In this document: in pieces, positions 62,679 to 64,000 of the stretch
Layout of the letters: every line of letters starts with the position of its first letter
How positions within the stretch are numbered: the stretch's first letter is position 1
From: Sphaerimonospora sp050942215
GTDB lineage: Bacteria; Actinomycetota; Actinomycetes; Streptosporangiales; Streptosporangiaceae
Direction: 5' to 3'
NCBI RefSeq assembly: GCF_050942215.1
Contig: NZ_CP192056.1
Span: forward strand, 3,162,001 to 3,226,000
Length of the DNA: 64,000 bases
The notes under the pieces: generated by a model
Seen by the model: the letters and a program-made list of their open reading frames with translations, nothing else
Databases searched by the model: none
Told to the model about the DNA's origin: nothing
Position numbers and translations under genes: made by a program

Positions 62679-64000
62679 ATGAACTCTCCGGCGCGATTTC
62701 CGGACGGATTCGTCTGGGGAGCCGCCACCGCGGCCTACCAGATCGAGGGTGCCACGACCGAGGACGGACGGGGGGCATCGGTCTGGGACACCTTCTCGGC
62801 CACGCCCGGCAACGTCCGCGACGGCGACACCGGGGAACCGGCGGCCGACCACTACCACCGCTACCGCGAGGATCTCGATCTGATCGCGGAGCTCGGCCTC
62901 GGCAGCTACCGGTTCTCGATCGCCTGGCCGCGGATCCAGCCCACGGGCACGGGCCGGCCGAACCAGAAGGGCCTCGACTTCTACCGGCGTCTGGTGGACG
63001 GCCTGGCCGAGCGCGGCGTCAGCCCGATGGCGACGCTGTTCCACTGGGATCTCCCCCAGGAGCTGCAGGACCGGGGCGGCTGGGAGAACCGGGACACCGC
63101 CGCCCGGTTCGCCGACTACGCCGAGATCGTGTACGACGCCCTGGACATCGGCGACTGGCTCACGATCAACGAGCCCAAGACGATCGTGCAGAGCGGCTAC
63201 CAGTTCGGCGACCACGCACCGGGGGTCAGCGACGACGCCCGCGCTTTCGTCGCCTGCCACCACCTGCTGCTCGCCCACGGCCTCGCCGCACAGGTGCTGC
63301 ACGACCGGCACCCCGGGCGGCGGATCGGCCCGGCGCTGAACCTGCATCCCACCTATCCGGCCGACGACACGCCGGAGGCGGCGCGGGCGGCCCGGCACGC
63401 CGACGGGCTGGAGAACCGGCTCTACCTCGACCCGATCTTCAAGGGCCACTACCCGGAGGACACGCTGCGGTGGATCTCCGAGCGTGGCCCGATGCGCGAC
63501 CACATCCTGGAGGGCGATCTCGCGACCATCAGTACACCCATCGACCTGCTCGGCGTGCAGTACTACACGCCGCACTTCGTCGACGGCGCGGGCGAGCGGG
63601 TCTTCAAGCACCCCACGGCGCAGGCCGAGTGGCTGGAGATCTATCCCGAGGGCCTGTACGACATCGTGACCCGGCTCACGCGGGACTATCCGCGGGTGCC
63701 GCTGGTCATCACCGAGAACGGGCTGTCGACCCTCGACGGACCGGGCCCCGACGGCCGGGTACGCGACGAGGGGCGCATCGCCTTCCTGCGGGACCACCTC
63801 GCGGCGCTGTACCGCGCCCTGGAGGAGGGCGCCCGGGTCGAGGGCTACCACGTCTGGTCGCTGCTCGACAATTTCGAGTGGGCCCAGGGATACAGCCAGC
63901 GTTTCGGCATCGTCTACGTGGACTACGCGACCCAGAAGCGGATCCCCAAGGACAGCGCGCTCTGGTACAGCGACGTCGTGAAGACCGGCGAACTCCGTTA
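62679..64000 (+). CDS. second GH1 beta-glucosidase (runs to window end)
   Basis: 440 codons are seen from ATG 62679; the last two bases of the window are TA, so the next codon may be its stop and the protein nearly complete. FVWGAATAAYQIEGA, acid/base Glu in LTINEPKTI, nucleophile Glu in LVITENGLS, and NFEWAQGYSQRFG. It differs from bglC at many loops (TINEPKT instead of TVNEPWC), so it is not a recent copy. It is CebR controlled through its own box, giving the cell a second cellobiose/aryl-glucoside hydrolase. Confidence 0.92.
   Translation, partial: MNSPARFPDGFVWGAATAAYQIEGATTEDGRGASVWDTFSATPGNVRDGDTGEPAADHYHRYREDLDLIAELGLGSYRFSIAWPRIQPTGTGRPNQKGLDFYRRLVDGLAERGVSPMATLFHWDLPQELQDRGGWENRDTAARFADYAEIVYDALDIGDWLTINEPKTIVQSGYQFGDHAPGVSDDARAFVACHHLLLAHGLAAQVLHDRHPGRRIGPALNLHPTYPADDTPEAARAARHADGLENRLYLDPIFKGHYPEDTLRWISERGPMRDHILEGDLATISTPIDLLGVQYYTPHFVDGAGERVFKHPTAQAEWLEIYPEGLYDIVTRLTRDYPRVPLVITENGLSTLDGPGPDGRVRDEGRIAFLRDHLAALYRALEEGARVEGYHVWSLLDNFEWAQGYSQRFGIVYVDYATQKRIPKDSALWYSDVVKTGELR

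Overview
The window is very GC-rich, uses GTG and TTG starts freely, and carries gene families typical of filamentous actinomycetes: a DevS-type haem kinase, Acg nitroreductase, RamB next to isocitrate lyase, CebR boxes, and sugar ABC operons without their own ATPase. It fits a Streptosporangiales-type or related actinomycete. The genus is an inference from gene content. I see no tRNA, rRNA, CRISPR array, insertion sequence or phage gene.

Layout. 1-2.1 kb: 3'-truncated DevS-like sensor kinase and a DoxX-family membrane protein. 2.3-10.6 kb: a tightly coupled minus-strand operon with an indigoidine-type NRPS (Gln-coded A-Ox-T-TE), a PptA-like tautomerase fused in frame to its end but preceded by its own ribosome site, a PsuG-type C-glycosidase, a PRPP synthetase, an EamA exporter, a eukaryote-like uracil phosphoribosyltransferase and a TrpF-like protein lacking the catalytic Cys. 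This set suggests a C-nucleoside or blue-pigment pathway and is the most interesting system here. 11.6-16 kb: an XRE/NB-ARC regulator, then two paralogous MarR regulators flanking an MFS pump, with a clear double-palindrome operator, and a Rossmann protein. 16-20 kb: a DosR/DevR-regulon-like set (Acg, two CBS-BON proteins, a tandem Usp) with DevR-like boxes.

20-27 kb: DUF4916 protein, acyl-CoA dehydrogenase, RamB divergent from aceA, an ABC ATPase and an alpha/beta hydrolase. The dehydrogenase and the hydrolase share a GGTTAC-N6-GTAAC palindrome upstream. 27-36 kb: a three-gene ABC-2 exporter, a small membrane protein, a PLP decarboxylase-like enzyme, LysR, a membrane-anchored zinc peptidase and an LCP cell-wall ligase. 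36.3-38.6 kb: a coupled operon of cytosolic subtilase, 87-aa protein and P-loop kinase. 38.7-39.8 kb: a one-domain voltage-gated cation channel followed by a nested inverted-repeat array with a ~53-bp period.

39.8-64 kb is carbohydrate metabolism: a ROK regulator and an Entner-Doudoroff operon (edd-glk-eda) with a leaderless promoter; a maltose-type operon (binding protein, two permeases, GH13 glucosidase, LacI regulator) divergent from an MsiK-like ATPase; an ACT protein, an orphan histidine kinase and a sulfatase; then a cellobiose operon (cebEFG, GH1 beta-glucosidase, CebR) and a second GH1 gene, with three perfect CebR boxes. Sugars imported by the two uptake systems would be hydrolysed to glucose, phosphorylated by the ED-linked glucokinase, and can enter the edd/eda route.
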